A stretch of DNA of 61,719 nucleotides from REEB426 sp964551975. GTDB lineage: Bacteria > Actinomycetota > Actinomycetes > S36-B12. Made by a program: the position numbers and the translations under genes. The stretch is taken from NCBI GenBank assembly GCA_964551975.1, contig CAZKFI010000004.1, positions 1-61,719 on the forward strand, written 5' to 3'. The notes beneath the pieces were generated by a model. That model was given only the letters and a program-made list of their open reading frames with translations. It was not told the origin of the DNA and did not search any database. Shown here in pieces: positions 51,957-60,838 of this stretch. Numbering within the stretch: position 1 is the first letter of the stretch; each line of letters begins with the position of its first letter.

Positions 51957-52591
51957 TATCGCGCCACCAGGAACCAGATGATGGCGGCAATGGCAACGAC
52001 GCCGAGGGCGACGGGGATGACGCGCTTGAGCACGGGCGCACCGGCAGTGCCCAGGAGGTCGATGGAGTCCGACGCCTGGATGGGTGCAACAGGTGCGGCC
52101 TGCCCTGCGTTCGAGCCAGTGGAACCCGCGGCTGCAGGTGAGCTCTTCGTCGCCAGGACCGTTTCAAGATTGGCGGAGAACTGATCGATCAACCGGCCGG
52201 CTACATCCTGCATAACACCACGGCCGAACTGCGCCGCCTTGCCGGTGATCGTCAACGCGGTGGTGACATCGACTCGAGTGCGATCAGATGACTCGGCAAT
52301 CAACTGGGCGGTCACGAGTGCGGCGGCGGTTCCAGTACCTCGACTCTCTCGCCCATTACCTTCGATCACAGCACAGTGGCTGGCTACATCCTTCGTGACA
52401 AACCGCGCTGTACCTTGATAGGTCATCGAGACTGGTCCCAATTTGACCTTGACGTTGCCGGTGAACTCATCACCGGTGACCGACTCGAGCGTGGCGCCCG
52501 GCATGCAGGGGGCGATGGCCTCAACATCCAGCAGGGTCTGCCAAGCAGTGTCGATACTCGCAGGCACAACGAAGGAATTCTGCAGATCCAT
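51956..52591 (-). CDS. coxG: CoxG-type SRPBCC protein
   Basis: About 211 residues. The N-terminal 145 form the SRPBCC (START-like) fold of the CoxG family (IDTAWQTLLDVEAIAPCMPGATLESV, GNVKVKLGPVSMTYQGTARF); the C-terminus holds a linker and one membrane helix ending in LVAR. CoxG is thought to anchor CO dehydrogenase at the membrane and link it to the respiratory chain. It heads the coxG-coxD-coxE run. Confidence 0.9.
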   Translation of the reverse strand: MDLQNSFVVPASIDTAWQTLLDVEAIAPCMPGATLESVTGDEFTGNVKVKLGPVSMTYQGTARFVTKDVASHCAVIEGNGRESRGTGTAAALVTAQLIAESSDRTRVDVTTALTITGKAAQFGRGVMQDVAGRLIDQFSANLETVLATKSSPAAAGSTGSNAGQAAPVAPIQASDSIDLLGTAGAPVLKRVIPVALGVVAIAAIIWFLVAR

Positions 52592-52699
52592 GCGGCCTCC
52601 AGGATCGGGTCGGCTCACGCCGTTGCAGATAACTGTAGGGTCCGCGAACCCATTCGTCCGGCGAATTCTCAGCCCGGATCCATCTCGCTCCCGCTGCCG

Positions 52700-52957
52700 T
52701 CACCCCCCGGCAAAGGGGGGTAGTACATCGACACGAGAGCCACCGGCAACCACGACCTGGTGAAGATCCCCGTGGACGGCCACCTCGTCGATCAGGAAGC
52801 TGCACCGAGGCCACACCTGCTGAAAAGCCGGATGTGATGCGGCAATGCGGCTGAGGATGTCTGCAAGTGAGCCGGCGGACTCGGTCAGGGATGGGACACC
52901 AACGGCAGCCCTGGCTGCGGCATACAGGTGCACCTGCACCAGGTCCGTGGTGTTCAT
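52700..52957 (-). CDS. moaD: MoaD/ThiS-type sulfur carrier
   Basis: An 85-residue ubiquitin-like protein ending in the diagnostic Gly-Gly (LPPFAGG), which is adenylylated and then carries sulfur for molybdopterin synthase. VQVHLYAAARAAVGV and DVLPPFAGG are typical MoaD. MoaE, its partner, is encoded two genes upstream at 53994-54431. A CAGAAT hexamer lies six bases before the ATG. The 108 bases between this gene and coxG hold nothing I recognise. Confidence 0.9.
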   Translation of the reverse strand: MNTTDLVQVHLYAAARAAVGVPSLTESAGSLADILSRIAASHPAFQQVWPRCSFLIDEVAVHGDLHQVVVAGGSRVDVLPPFAGG

Positions 52958-52992
52958 ACCCGCATTCTGGATGGCCGTGATGTGGTCGCGGC

Positions 52993-53997
52993 CTAGCCGC
53001 CGATGGCGGACATTGGACGGGCCGGCTGAATGAACAACGGGTCGTTGATGCCGTGTCCGGGAAGCTTTGCTCGAACAGAGCGCTGGAACAAATCAGCAAT
53101 AGCCTCGTCGCGTTCATCAACGGTGAGTGCGGTGTTGCGTAGCGTGGCCCGTAGATCCGTTTCATCACTGGCAAAGAGGCAGTTGCGGAGCTGCCCGTCA
53201 GCAGTGAGGCGCAATCGGTCGCAGGCAGCGCAGAATGGCTTAGACACACTGGCAATGATGCCAACGGTTGCAGTTTCACCGTTGATCGAGAACTCCTCGG
53301 CGGGGGCCGAGCCGCGAGTAGGCACTGGCGCCAGGGTGAACTCCGCGCTGAGTAGGTCGAAGATTTCCTGTGCCGTCACCATGTCTGACTTCTGCCATGA
53401 GCCTGCCGCATCCAGCGGCATCTGTTCGATAAAGCGCAGGTTCCAGCCATGGGCAAGGGCATGCCTGAGCAAGGGAATCGCTTCATCGTCGTTGATGCCT
53501 CGCATCAGGACCGCATTCACTTTCACGGGGAGCAGTCCGGCGGCCTGGGCTGCATCGATGCCCTTCAGTACGTCGTCTAGTCGATCGCGGTAGGTCAGAG
53601 CCTTGAACCGATCACGATCAAGGGTGTCCAGGCTGACGTTGACACGCTTCAGCCCCGCATCTGCCAGTGGTTGCGCCAGTTGTGCCAGTCGCAGACCATT
53701 CGTGGTCAGGGCGATGGAGGGGGCCTGCGGCAACTGTGCAATGCGACGGACGATCTCGACGATGTCGGGTCGCAGCAACGGCTCTCCACCCGTCAAGCGA
53801 ATACCGGTGATGCCATGTTGCACGGCGAGTTGGAGCACTGTCATTAACTCGTCCGTTGTCAACAGGTTGTCACCGGGGATCCAGTCCGCAAAATCCGGCG
53901 GCATGCAGTAAGTGCAGCGCAGTGAGCACCGATCGGTCAGCGAGACCCGAAGATCGCGGTGAACACGACCATAGGTGTCGACGAGTGCGGCGGTCAT
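52993..53997 (-). CDS. moaA: GTP 3',8-cyclase (radical SAM)
   Basis: First step of molybdopterin synthesis. The 334-residue protein has the radical-SAM cluster Cys 24, 28 and 31 (CSLRCTYC), the GGEPLLRPD motif, the second cluster at the C-terminus (CAACDRLRLTADGQLRNC) and the essential terminal Gly-Gly. ATG 53997 overlaps the moaE stop by four bases. Confidence 0.96.
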   Translation of the reverse strand: MTAALVDTYGRVHRDLRVSLTDRCSLRCTYCMPPDFADWIPGDNLLTTDELMTVLQLAVQHGITGIRLTGGEPLLRPDIVEIVRRIAQLPQAPSIALTTNGLRLAQLAQPLADAGLKRVNVSLDTLDRDRFKALTYRDRLDDVLKGIDAAQAAGLLPVKVNAVLMRGINDDEAIPLLRHALAHGWNLRFIEQMPLDAAGSWQKSDMVTAQEIFDLLSAEFTLAPVPTRGSAPAEEFSINGETATVGIIASVSKPFCAACDRLRLTADGQLRNCLFASDETDLRATLRNTALTVDERDEAIADLFQRSVRAKLPGHGINDPLFIQPARPMSAIGG

Positions 53998-54431
53998 GCG
54001 CAATTCACCCACTCATCAGTCCCGTCGACAAACCACTGGTGCTTCCACACCGGCAGTCGCTCCTTAGTGAGATCGACCAGCGCACGACAGGCTTCAAACG
54101 CCTCACCGCGATGCTCAGCCGCCACAGCGGCAGCCAGCGCCGTATCCAGGATGGCGAGATCACCGACCCGATGCAGCACCGCCACGGCCAGTACGTCAAA
54201 ACGTTCGGCAATCTCCTGGGCGACCTCCGTGATGACTCGTCCAGCCGATGGGTGCCCCTCGTAGGCCAGTGCACGGACCTCGCGCCCGTGGTCGAAGCGT
54301 CGGACATCGCCGCTGAAGGTCACCACGGCCCCCGCCTCGGGTCCACCCACCACAGCCGCTACCTCGGCAGTCGAAATGGGTCGAGTCACCACCTCGCTCA
54401 ACCGCACCTCGGTGAGCCGAACCCCGGACAT
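53994..54431 (-). CDS. moaE: Molybdopterin synthase large subunit
   Basis: 145 residues. With MoaD it inserts two sulfurs into cyclic pyranopterin monophosphate. Conserved parts are GAVVTFSGDVR, the LAYEGHPSAG region, VLHRVGDLAI, and the catalytic Lys block KERLPVWKHQ. It heads the moaE-moaA-moaD run, divergent from xdhC. Confidence 0.95.
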   Translation of the reverse strand: MSGVRLTEVRLSEVVTRPISTAEVAAVVGGPEAGAVVTFSGDVRRFDHGREVRALAYEGHPSAGRVITEVAQEIAERFDVLAVAVLHRVGDLAILDTALAAAVAAEHRGEAFEACRALVDLTKERLPVWKHQWFVDGTDEWVNCA

Positions 54432-54437
54432 CAGGCC

Positions 54438-54443
54438 ATTATT
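54438..54443 (-). promoter_or_regulatory. -10 candidate AATAAT for moaE
   Basis: On the minus strand AATAAT, six bases, then ATG 54431. It keeps the spacing seen elsewhere but has A in place of the first T. Confidence 0.4.
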
Positions 54444-54492
54444 GGGGGCGCAGGCCGATGGGGCAGCAGAACCACCATCGCCGGGAGGTCAC

Positions 54493-55599
54493 GTGCTGGA
54501 AGTTCTCGACGACCTGTACGCCGTGTGGCAGCGCGGGGGGCAGGCCGCCATGGCCACGGTCGTGCGTACCTGGCGTTCGGCGCCGCGGCCCGCCGGTGCC
54601 TCAATGCTGGTGACTGACCGAGGCGAAGCGGTGGGATCGGTCAGCGGCGGCTGCGTAGAGGGGGCCCTATACGACCTGGGCCAGGAAGTCCTCGCTGACG
54701 GACTACCGCGTCGACAGACCTACGGCGTCAGTGATGACGACGCCTTTGCCGTCGGGCTGACCTGCGGTGGAATCCTGGAAACCTTTGTCGAGCGCGTAGA
54801 TCAGCAGACCTGGCCCGAGCTCGGTGGGGTGGTGGCTGATGTCGCCGCAGAGCGAGCGGTCGCCATAGCCACGGTGGTCAGCGGTGCGGACGGTGTCGGA
54901 CGTCATCTCGTGGTGCGCCCCGAGGGCATCGAAGGAACTCTGGGAACGGCGCGCCTGGATGACACCGTGCGCAGTGACGCACTGGGCATGTTGGCCTCCG
55001 GGACGACCGGCTTCTTGCATTACGGCTCTGCGGGTGAGCGAATGGACGAGGGCCTGGAGGTCTTCGTCATGAGTTTCGCGCCACCCCCGCAGATGTTCAT
55101 CTTCGGTGCCATTGATTTCTCGGCCGCCCTGGTGCGCGTAGGCAAAGGACTGGGCTTCAAGGTGACCGTCTGCGATGCGCGGCCGGTATTCGCGACGTCT
55201 AAACGGTTCCCCGAAGCCGACGCCGTGGTCGTGGACTGGCCCCATCGCTGGCTGGCGCAGCAGCAGGTGGACCAGCGCACCGTGATCGCGGTGCTGACCC
55301 ACGATCCGAAGTTCGACGTGCCGGCTCTCGAGGTTGCCCTGCGCACTCCCGCTGGATACGTCGGCGCAATGGGCTCTCGACGAACGCATGAGGATCGCCT
55401 GACGCGACTGCGCGCCATCGGCATGACCGAGGAGGAACTTCAGCGTCTGCACTCACCCATCGGGCTTGATCTGGGTGCGCGCACTCCTGAGGAGACGGCG
55501 ATCTCCATCGCCGCAGAGATCATCCAGGCCCGGTGGGGTGGTAGCGGCGCCAAACTCGCAAGCACTGCCGGACCGATTCACCCTGGGGCACCACGCTGA
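54493..55599 (+). CDS. XdhC/CoxI-family protein
   Basis: 368 residues with both XdhC domains: the N-terminal APRPAGASMLVTDRGEAVGSVSGGCVEGAL and the C-terminal Rossmann domain with FIFGAIDFSAALVRVG and AMGSRRTHEDRLTRL. XdhC-type factors bind molybdenum cofactor, protect it while sulfur is added and hand it to xanthine-dehydrogenase-type apoenzymes. GTG 54493 has GGAGG four bases upstream; an in-frame ATG at 54376 would overlap moaE. Confidence 0.9.
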   Translation: MLEVLDDLYAVWQRGGQAAMATVVRTWRSAPRPAGASMLVTDRGEAVGSVSGGCVEGALYDLGQEVLADGLPRRQTYGVSDDDAFAVGLTCGGILETFVERVDQQTWPELGGVVADVAAERAVAIATVVSGADGVGRHLVVRPEGIEGTLGTARLDDTVRSDALGMLASGTTGFLHYGSAGERMDEGLEVFVMSFAPPPQMFIFGAIDFSAALVRVGKGLGFKVTVCDARPVFATSKRFPEADAVVVDWPHRWLAQQQVDQRTVIAVLTHDPKFDVPALEVALRTPAGYVGAMGSRRTHEDRLTRLRAIGMTEEELQRLHSPIGLDLGARTPEETAISIAAEIIQARWGGSGAKLASTAGPIHPGAPR

Positions 55600-56177
55600 A
55601 TCCAGATCACACCGCTGGGCTGGTCCTTGCCGCTGGCGGCGGGCGGCGAATGGGCGAACCAAAGGCACCGCTGGTGGTGCACGGTGAACGTCTCGTGGAT
55701 CGCAGCTGTCGTGTACTCCGGGAAGCGGGGTGCTCACCGGTGGTCGCAGTCCTAGGTGCCTGGCGCGGCGAAGTACCCAATACCGAGGTCATCGTCAATG
55801 AGCAGTGGCAGATCGGGATGGGGAGTTCACTGCGGGTCGGTCTTGACTGGCTGCGTACCCATGCACCCTTGGAGATCACTCGCGTTGCGATCACCACGGT
55901 CGATATCCCCGGCTTAACCGTCGCTGCGGTGACCCGACTTCTCGAGCAGGCCCATGACCTTGGCGCTGCCACCTATCAAGGTGTTCGCGGTCATCCAGTG
56001 ATCATCGGGCGTGAGCACTGGGCCCAGGTCGAGCTCCTTGCTCAAGGGGACCGCGGGGCCCGCGACTTCCTTGCCACGCGGTCAGACCTCGTGCTCGTCG
56101 AAGTGGGTGACCTTGCCGATGGCAGCGATGTGGACACCCGCGAGGATCTCCTGCGCTTTCAAGGCGATCACCGCTGA
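55596..56177 (+). CDS. MocA-like molybdenum cofactor cytidylyltransferase
   Basis: About 193 residues of the MobA-like nucleotidyltransferase fold. The nucleotide loop LAAGGGRRMGEPKAPL starts near residue 10, followed by QWQIGMGSSLRVGLDWL and the metal Asp in TTVDIPGL. It should attach CMP to molybdopterin, as CO and xanthine dehydrogenases often require. No ATG, GTG or TTG lies upstream of the loop; the first (ATG 55650) would cut it in half. The likely start is CTG 55596, overlapping the xdhC stop as CTGA. Confidence 0.85.
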   Translation: MNPDHTAGLVLAAGGGRRMGEPKAPLVVHGERLVDRSCRVLREAGCSPVVAVLGAWRGEVPNTEVIVNEQWQIGMGSSLRVGLDWLRTHAPLEITRVAITTVDIPGLTVAAVTRLLEQAHDLGAATYQGVRGHPVIIGREHWAQVELLAQGDRGARDFLATRSDLVLVEVGDLADGSDVDTREDLLRFQGDHR

Positions 56178-56189
56178 AGAAGCACCTTG

Positions 56190-56957
56190 TCACTGACTGT
56201 GTTGGGTGTGGTGGGCGTGCTCGTCGCTGTCGTGTAGCTGCCCTGCCGGCCAGGCAACGGATGCAATGGGAAGTAGCGCGATGGCGAAAACCAGTACGGC
56301 ACTCAAGCGAAGTCTGCCTCGCAGCAGTTGCGTTGCGGTTGATCGCGCCAGTGACTTCTCCCAAACCATCAGGATGGTCAGCAGGATCATCAGGGCAACT
56401 CCGGGAATGGCCGGCAACTGCTCGGCAGTGGCCATGCCCACCACCATCAAGGGCAGGCAGGCAATCGCGCACCAGAGGCCCTGTCGCAGTCCGGCAATCA
56501 ATGCCGAACCCTGCTGGTACGGAGCTTCGCGCTGGCAACGACCAAGTGCGGCTGCTGTCCATGGCGCCCCCTGCCATAGCCCGGCCACAACCCAGGCCCC
56601 GGCAAGGAGCCAGACCGATGAGTGCAGTGGCTGCATGGCAACGAATGCCACTGGTGCTGTGGCAGTCCACAGCACCAAATAGCCGCTTGCATAGGCAACG
56701 CCGCGCCAACCACGTTCATTTGCGCGCGCCAGGACGAGCGGCGCGATCGTCGGCAGCATCATCGCGACACTCATGGTGATCCACATGACGAGGAAGGCCG
56801 GGCCTGGCACCGCTGAGTCGTGGCCAGTTCCCTCCACCATCGCGGCAATTAGCCCGATCCAACCGAGGGCGAGAACCAACACCAGTGTCAGCGCTGCGCG
56901 CACGTGGTCGGGCGCCGCAGGTGGCTCGGCCTGCCCGAAGTGGGCGTCGGTTCTCAC
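56190..56957 (-). CDS. DUF2182 membrane protein with His-rich tail
   Basis: 255 residues, about seven membrane helices. The family motif MWITMSVAMMLPTIAPLVL and later GLRQGLWCAIACLPLM and LMVWEKS match DUF2182, predicted metal-binding membrane proteins of unknown role. The C-terminus is rich in His and Asp (DSDEHAHHTQHSQ), fit for binding metal ions. GTG 56957 overlaps the dehydrogenase stop by four bases. Confidence 0.85.
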   Translation of the reverse strand: MRTDAHFGQAEPPAAPDHVRAALTLVLVLALGWIGLIAAMVEGTGHDSAVPGPAFLVMWITMSVAMMLPTIAPLVLARANERGWRGVAYASGYLVLWTATAPVAFVAMQPLHSSVWLLAGAWVVAGLWQGAPWTAAALGRCQREAPYQQGSALIAGLRQGLWCAIACLPLMVVGMATAEQLPAIPGVALMILLTILMVWEKSLARSTATQLLRGRLRLSAVLVFAIALLPIASVAWPAGQLHDSDEHAHHTQHSQ

Positions 56958-58174
56958 TGGATGGCGTTCCCCCGCGGATCCGATACCTGCGGGTTCATCA
57001 CGACCTTCAGGCTCTTGGGGTTCATGCTCATCTGCATGGCCTGCTCTGCGTCTGCCAGACCGAACTCATGGCTGACCATTTCGGCGAAGGGGTACCGATC
57101 CTGATGACGTTCGAGAAGGGTCAACGCAGGTCCATACCCTGTTGATGGGTGGTTTGTGATCCCGATCAGTCGGATGTTCTTGCTGCAGATGTGGCGATGG
57201 ACATTCATGGTCACCTCACCGGTGTCAGCGAAGTTCCCCATCTCCAGCATCATCCCGCCCCGCTTGAGCATCTCAATGCCTTCGACAAATGATGCCGGAG
57301 TATTCGCCATGTGCAGGACGACGTCGGCTCCGCGGCCCTGGGTCAGCGAGCGCACCGTGGCTATGCGCTCCTCGGGCGACGTTGTTGAGACGTCCAGTGT
57401 CACGTCTGCACCCATGCGCTTCGCGAACGTGAGGCGATCCGCACTGAGATCCGTGGCAATGATCTGCCCAGCACCCATCATGTCGGCCTTGGCGATGTGC
57501 AGCAGACCAAGGGGTCCAGCTCCGATGACCACGACGGTGTCCGCGGAATTGAACCCCTCGTAGGAATGTGAACTGAACTCCTTGAGTTTGTCCAGTGATG
57601 CCGTGCAGGCCATCAACTCAGCTAGGACAGCCACCCGCGGCTCAAGCCCACTGGGGACCTTGTAGATAAAGGTGTCCGGTCGCAGATACATTGCCTCGCT
57701 CCACCCACCGAGCAGATGGGGTGCGGTCGCACTAGTCAAGGAATTGCCGTAGCACTGGCTGTTTTGGCACCAGACGTAGCCCATGACGTGCGTGCACTCG
57801 TAGCAGCGCCCACACACCAGGTCAGGACACATAGTGATGCGATCCCCAACAGACAGTGGCCGACCATAGAACTCCAGCGCCTCGGCACCAGGCCCAAGTT
57901 CCGCAACGACTCCAACGTTCTCGTGGCCCTGAATAATGGGAAAGGGCGTGTCGCATTCCGCTGGTGTCCCGACGTACTGCTTTGTCTCACCGAGGTAGGT
58001 GTGCTTGTCCGTGCCACAGATGCCGGACATTTCCACTTCCATCAGCAGGCCGCCGTCCTGCAGGGACGGATAGGGGAAGGTCTGAACGTCGTATGACCCC
58101 GGTGCCGTAAGTACCGCAGCGCGGATTCCGTTGGTACGCCAATCCTGTGGACCGTCCACGCCTGCTCCTGTCAT
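56954..58174 (-). CDS. Zinc-dependent alcohol dehydrogenase family protein
   Basis: 406 residues of the MDR superfamily. Catalytic zinc ligands: C53 (GICGTDKHTY) and H84-E85 (GHENVG); structural zinc Cys at 116-136 (CPDLVCGRCYEC). The NAD site is VVVIGAGPLGLLHI. Long N- and C-terminal parts and an extended zinc-loop region suggest a sugar alcohol or threonine-type dehydrogenase, but the substrate is open. It is coupled to the DUF2182 gene. Confidence 0.9.
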   Translation of the reverse strand: MTGAGVDGPQDWRTNGIRAAVLTAPGSYDVQTFPYPSLQDGGLLMEVEMSGICGTDKHTYLGETKQYVGTPAECDTPFPIIQGHENVGVVAELGPGAEALEFYGRPLSVGDRITMCPDLVCGRCYECTHVMGYVWCQNSQCYGNSLTSATAPHLLGGWSEAMYLRPDTFIYKVPSGLEPRVAVLAELMACTASLDKLKEFSSHSYEGFNSADTVVVIGAGPLGLLHIAKADMMGAGQIIATDLSADRLTFAKRMGADVTLDVSTTSPEERIATVRSLTQGRGADVVLHMANTPASFVEGIEMLKRGGMMLEMGNFADTGEVTMNVHRHICSKNIRLIGITNHPSTGYGPALTLLERHQDRYPFAEMVSHEFGLADAEQAMQMSMNPKSLKVVMNPQVSDPRGNAIQ

Positions 58175-58234
58175 CTTCGGCTCAGCGCTTCGGTGGATAC
58201 TGTGTCCGACGCTGCCTCATCCGCACTTCCCTGA

Positions 58235-59020
58235 GTGGCCAACCTATGGAGCAGCACCTTAGCGATCGGAGCTCCCATTTCGCCGCCAACGAACACCCGT
58301 TCGGCCGGGAACTGGCTCGCCTGGCTTCGGCCGGAGCGAACCGTTCCCGTTACTCGGTGGCGCGCACCGAGTCGCTGGCGCCCGTCGCTGCCCACCTTCG
58401 GCGTGCTCATCGCAGGGCTCTGGTTCTTCGGGACCGGAGAGGCCCTCATCATCAACGCCGGCCTTGGCGTCAGTCCCTGGACTGTCCTGGCTCAGGGAAT
58501 CACGAGTCGGACGGGCTTAGCGATCGGCCTCACTACTTTTATTACGGGCTGCTTCGTCCTCCTGCTCTGGATTCCGCTGCGTGAACGACCAGGTCTTGGC
58601 ACGATCGCCAACATCATCGTCATTTCGGCGGCAATTGAAGTTATGACGATCGTCATCCCAAATCCCCAGAACTTCGTGGTGCAGTTGCTCTGCGTGCTTG
58701 CCGGTATCGCCTGCATTGGCATCGGCAGTGGCCTTTACCTCACCACCAACCTCGGTCCAGGACCCCGTGATGGCTGGATGACGGGCATACATCTGCGCAC
58801 GGGGTGGCCGGTGCCGGTGGTTCGCACCAGTATCGAGGTGCTTGTGCTGGGTACGGGCTGGCTGCTTGGTGGCACCGTCGGTCTCGGCACCCTGCTCTTT
58901 GCGGCACTTGTAGGGACGAGCGTCGGTTATGGACTCATGCTGGCTAGGCGACTCGGTGAGCAACCGGGCGCACAGGAGCAGGTGGTTGACGAGGCGGTCT
59001 TCCCGGAGTTGGAAGCATGA
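58235..59020 (+). CDS. YczE/YyaS/YitT-family membrane protein
   Basis: 261 residues with five to six hydrophobic segments after a polar first 50 residues. The YczE pattern is clear: GEALIINAGLGVSPWTVLAQGI, then GIGSGLYLTTNLGPGPRDGWMTGIHLRTG. Function unknown. The N-terminal 45 residues before the first helix look unconserved, so the true start may be further downstream, though no good start codon was found there. It overlaps the next gene by four bases. Confidence 0.82.
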   Translation: MANLWSSTLAIGAPISPPTNTRSAGNWLAWLRPERTVPVTRWRAPSRWRPSLPTFGVLIAGLWFFGTGEALIINAGLGVSPWTVLAQGITSRTGLAIGLTTFITGCFVLLLWIPLRERPGLGTIANIIVISAAIEVMTIVIPNPQNFVVQLLCVLAGIACIGIGSGLYLTTNLGPGPRDGWMTGIHLRTGWPVPVVRTSIEVLVLGTGWLLGGTVGLGTLLFAALVGTSVGYGLMLARRLGEQPGAQEQVVDEAVFPELEA

Positions 59021-60060
59021 GTACGCCCGCTGCACGCAAACGCTGGCGTTCAGTCATCACCGCCGGCATCGGCCTCGTCCTCATCGTTGCGGTATTTGCT
59101 TTCATCTTTCCGCAATTTGCCAACTACCAGCAGGCGTTCGAACAACTCAGCCAGATGTCGGCCTGGTGGTTACTTGCACTGCTTGTTGCAGCAATCGTCA
59201 ATAACCTCGCCTATCCACTGACCGCCCAGGCAGCGATTCCGAAACTGCCCTACCGCGTCGCCTTCACCAGTCGTCAGGTGTCGTTTCTGGTGAGCAACGT
59301 CATTCCCGGAGGCGGGGCGATTGCCGCAGGATCGCAGTACTCCGTCCTAGCCACCTACCGAATTCCCACGCCAATGGCTGCAGCGGCCGTTACGGCTGAT
59401 GCCGTCTGGACGCTACTGATCACCCTGGCTGCACCCTCACTGGCGATCGTGCTCCTCATTACCGAGGGCAGATCGACTCTCGGCTACACGACCATCGCCG
59501 TCATTGCCCTGACGATCACCGTGGTCGTCATGCTGCTTACCGCCATCGTGTTGCGCAGTGAAGACGGCGCAGCTCGCATTGGTCGGGTCTTAGAACGCCC
59601 AGCCGCTGCCGTGTTCCGCATCATTCGACGGCCGGCACCTGACCTCTCAGCGTCATTGGTCGCGTTCCATGAGCAGGCAGCCGCGATGGTAGGCAGACGC
59701 TGGGCGCCGCTCACGCTCACCAACCTGCTTGCACAGTTCATGCCGATGGTGATCCTGATCTGCGCCCTGGCAGGACTCGGAGTCTTTCCCAAGCCGTTGA
59801 GCCTGATCGAAGTCTTCGCGGCATTCTCGATTGCAATCCTGCTGACCAGTGTGCCCATCACCCCAGGTGGGCTCGGCACTGTAGATGCTGCGCTCGTGGC
59901 CCTGCTGGTGGCATTCGGTGCCGATTCATCTACCGCCCTTGCTGCCGACCTGATCTGGCGTGTCTTCTGGACGTTGACGCAACTTGGGGTCGGACTCTTT
60001 GCCTTTGGCCTTTATGGCTGGGATCGTCGACGGGTCAAGCACCAGGAAAGTGCCCCGTGA
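59017..60060 (+). CDS. YbhN/LPG synthase TM-region family protein (UPF0104)
   Basis: 347 residues with about eight membrane helices. Sequences such as VSFLVSNVIPGGGAIAAGSQYSVL and the late PITPGGLGTVDAALVALLVAFG are typical of the lysylphosphatidylglycerol synthase transmembrane family, whose members without a synthase domain may act as lipid flippases. ATG 59017 overlaps YczE, and its stop overlaps the phosphatase start by four bases. Confidence 0.88.
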   Translation: MSTPAARKRWRSVITAGIGLVLIVAVFAFIFPQFANYQQAFEQLSQMSAWWLLALLVAAIVNNLAYPLTAQAAIPKLPYRVAFTSRQVSFLVSNVIPGGGAIAAGSQYSVLATYRIPTPMAAAAVTADAVWTLLITLAAPSLAIVLLITEGRSTLGYTTIAVIALTITVVVMLLTAIVLRSEDGAARIGRVLERPAAAVFRIIRRPAPDLSASLVAFHEQAAAMVGRRWAPLTLTNLLAQFMPMVILICALAGLGVFPKPLSLIEVFAAFSIAILLTSVPITPGGLGTVDAALVALLVAFGADSSTALAADLIWRVFWTLTQLGVGLFAFGLYGWDRRRVKHQESAP

Positions 60061-60674
60061 CCCACGCTCCAACAGCTATGCATCCCGCGCGTCTGTGGAT
60101 CATCCGACATGGCAATACGCAGTGGAGCACGCAAATGCTGCACACCGGACGCACGGATGTTCCACTCAACTCCGAAGGTGAGCAGGCAGCACAGCGACTC
60201 GCGCCATTCATCGCGACCCTGCAGCCTGCATTGGTGCTGTGCAGTCCACTGCAGCGTGCCCAGCAGACAGCGCAGCTCGCCGGTATCCGGTCCTATGAAC
60301 TCGAGCCGGCGGCAATGGAATGGGACTACGGCGCATGGGAGGGTCGTCGCACCGTTGATATTCGTACAGAACTGGATGATCCAACCTGGGTGATCTGGGA
60401 TCACCCAGTACCGGCCGGCGACACTCCCGGTGAACAACTCGACCAGGTCGCCCGGCGCGCAACCGAGGTGATCGACCGTTGTCGACCCGCGATGCAAGCC
60501 GGGCAGGACTGCGTTCTGGTCGCCCACGGGCAATTCCTGCGCATACTCGCTGCTACCTGGTTGGGCATGCCACCGATCTTCGGACGGCATCTCGCTCTCG
60601 ACCCAGCGCATATCGGCGCGCTGGGCTGGGAACACAGTTGCCCGGTGATCCGCAGCTGGAATCTCACTGCCTAG
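60057..60674 (+). CDS. Histidine phosphatase family protein
   Basis: 205 residues. The catalytic RHG is near the N-terminus (LWIIRHGNTQWS); a second Arg lies in SPLQRAQQT, the acid Glu in EWDYGAWEG and the second His in LVAHGQFLRI. It is a phosphoglycerate-mutase-like phosphatase of unknown substrate. Last gene of the run YczE, YbhN, phosphatase. Confidence 0.9.
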   Translation: MTHAPTAMHPARLWIIRHGNTQWSTQMLHTGRTDVPLNSEGEQAAQRLAPFIATLQPALVLCSPLQRAQQTAQLAGIRSYELEPAAMEWDYGAWEGRRTVDIRTELDDPTWVIWDHPVPAGDTPGEQLDQVARRATEVIDRCRPAMQAGQDCVLVAHGQFLRILAATWLGMPPIFGRHLALDPAHIGALGWEHSCPVIRSWNLTA

Positions 60675-60742
60675 GTCAACGTGCTGCTTGCACGCTGCGC
60701 TCACATGCAGCAGCGCATAGCCCGTCGAAACCTTGCTATGGT

Positions 60743-60836
60743 GCTCCCGGGGAGCTCGGTGGATCGCCGGGCTGAGAGGGTGGCCGCCGCCATCGACCCG
60801 CTGACCTGATCTGGGTAATGCCAGCGGAGGGATGCC
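60743..60836 (+). promoter_or_regulatory. TPP riboswitch (THI element)
   Basis: Contains the thiamine pyrophosphate aptamer core: GGCTGAGAGGGTGG (CTGAGA at 60772), the GACCCGCTGACCTGATC pyrophosphate side and CTGGGTAATGCCAGCGGAGGGA. P1 can form between TCCC (60745-60748) and GGGA (60829-60832). GGAGGG (60826-60831), the only Shine-Dalgarno candidate, lies in the 3' strand of P1, so ligand binding could block translation directly. Confidence 0.93.
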
Positions 60837-60838
60837 TT

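Noticed and set aside
60688..60715. Inverted repeat CGCTG...CAGCG as a terminator after the phosphatase gene
   Set aside because: Stem is short, the loop large and no T-run follows, so it is not a convincing intrinsic terminator.
60737..60742. TATGGT as -10 element for the thiB transcript
   Set aside because: The transcript would begin inside the 5' strand of the riboswitch P1 stem, which would destroy it.
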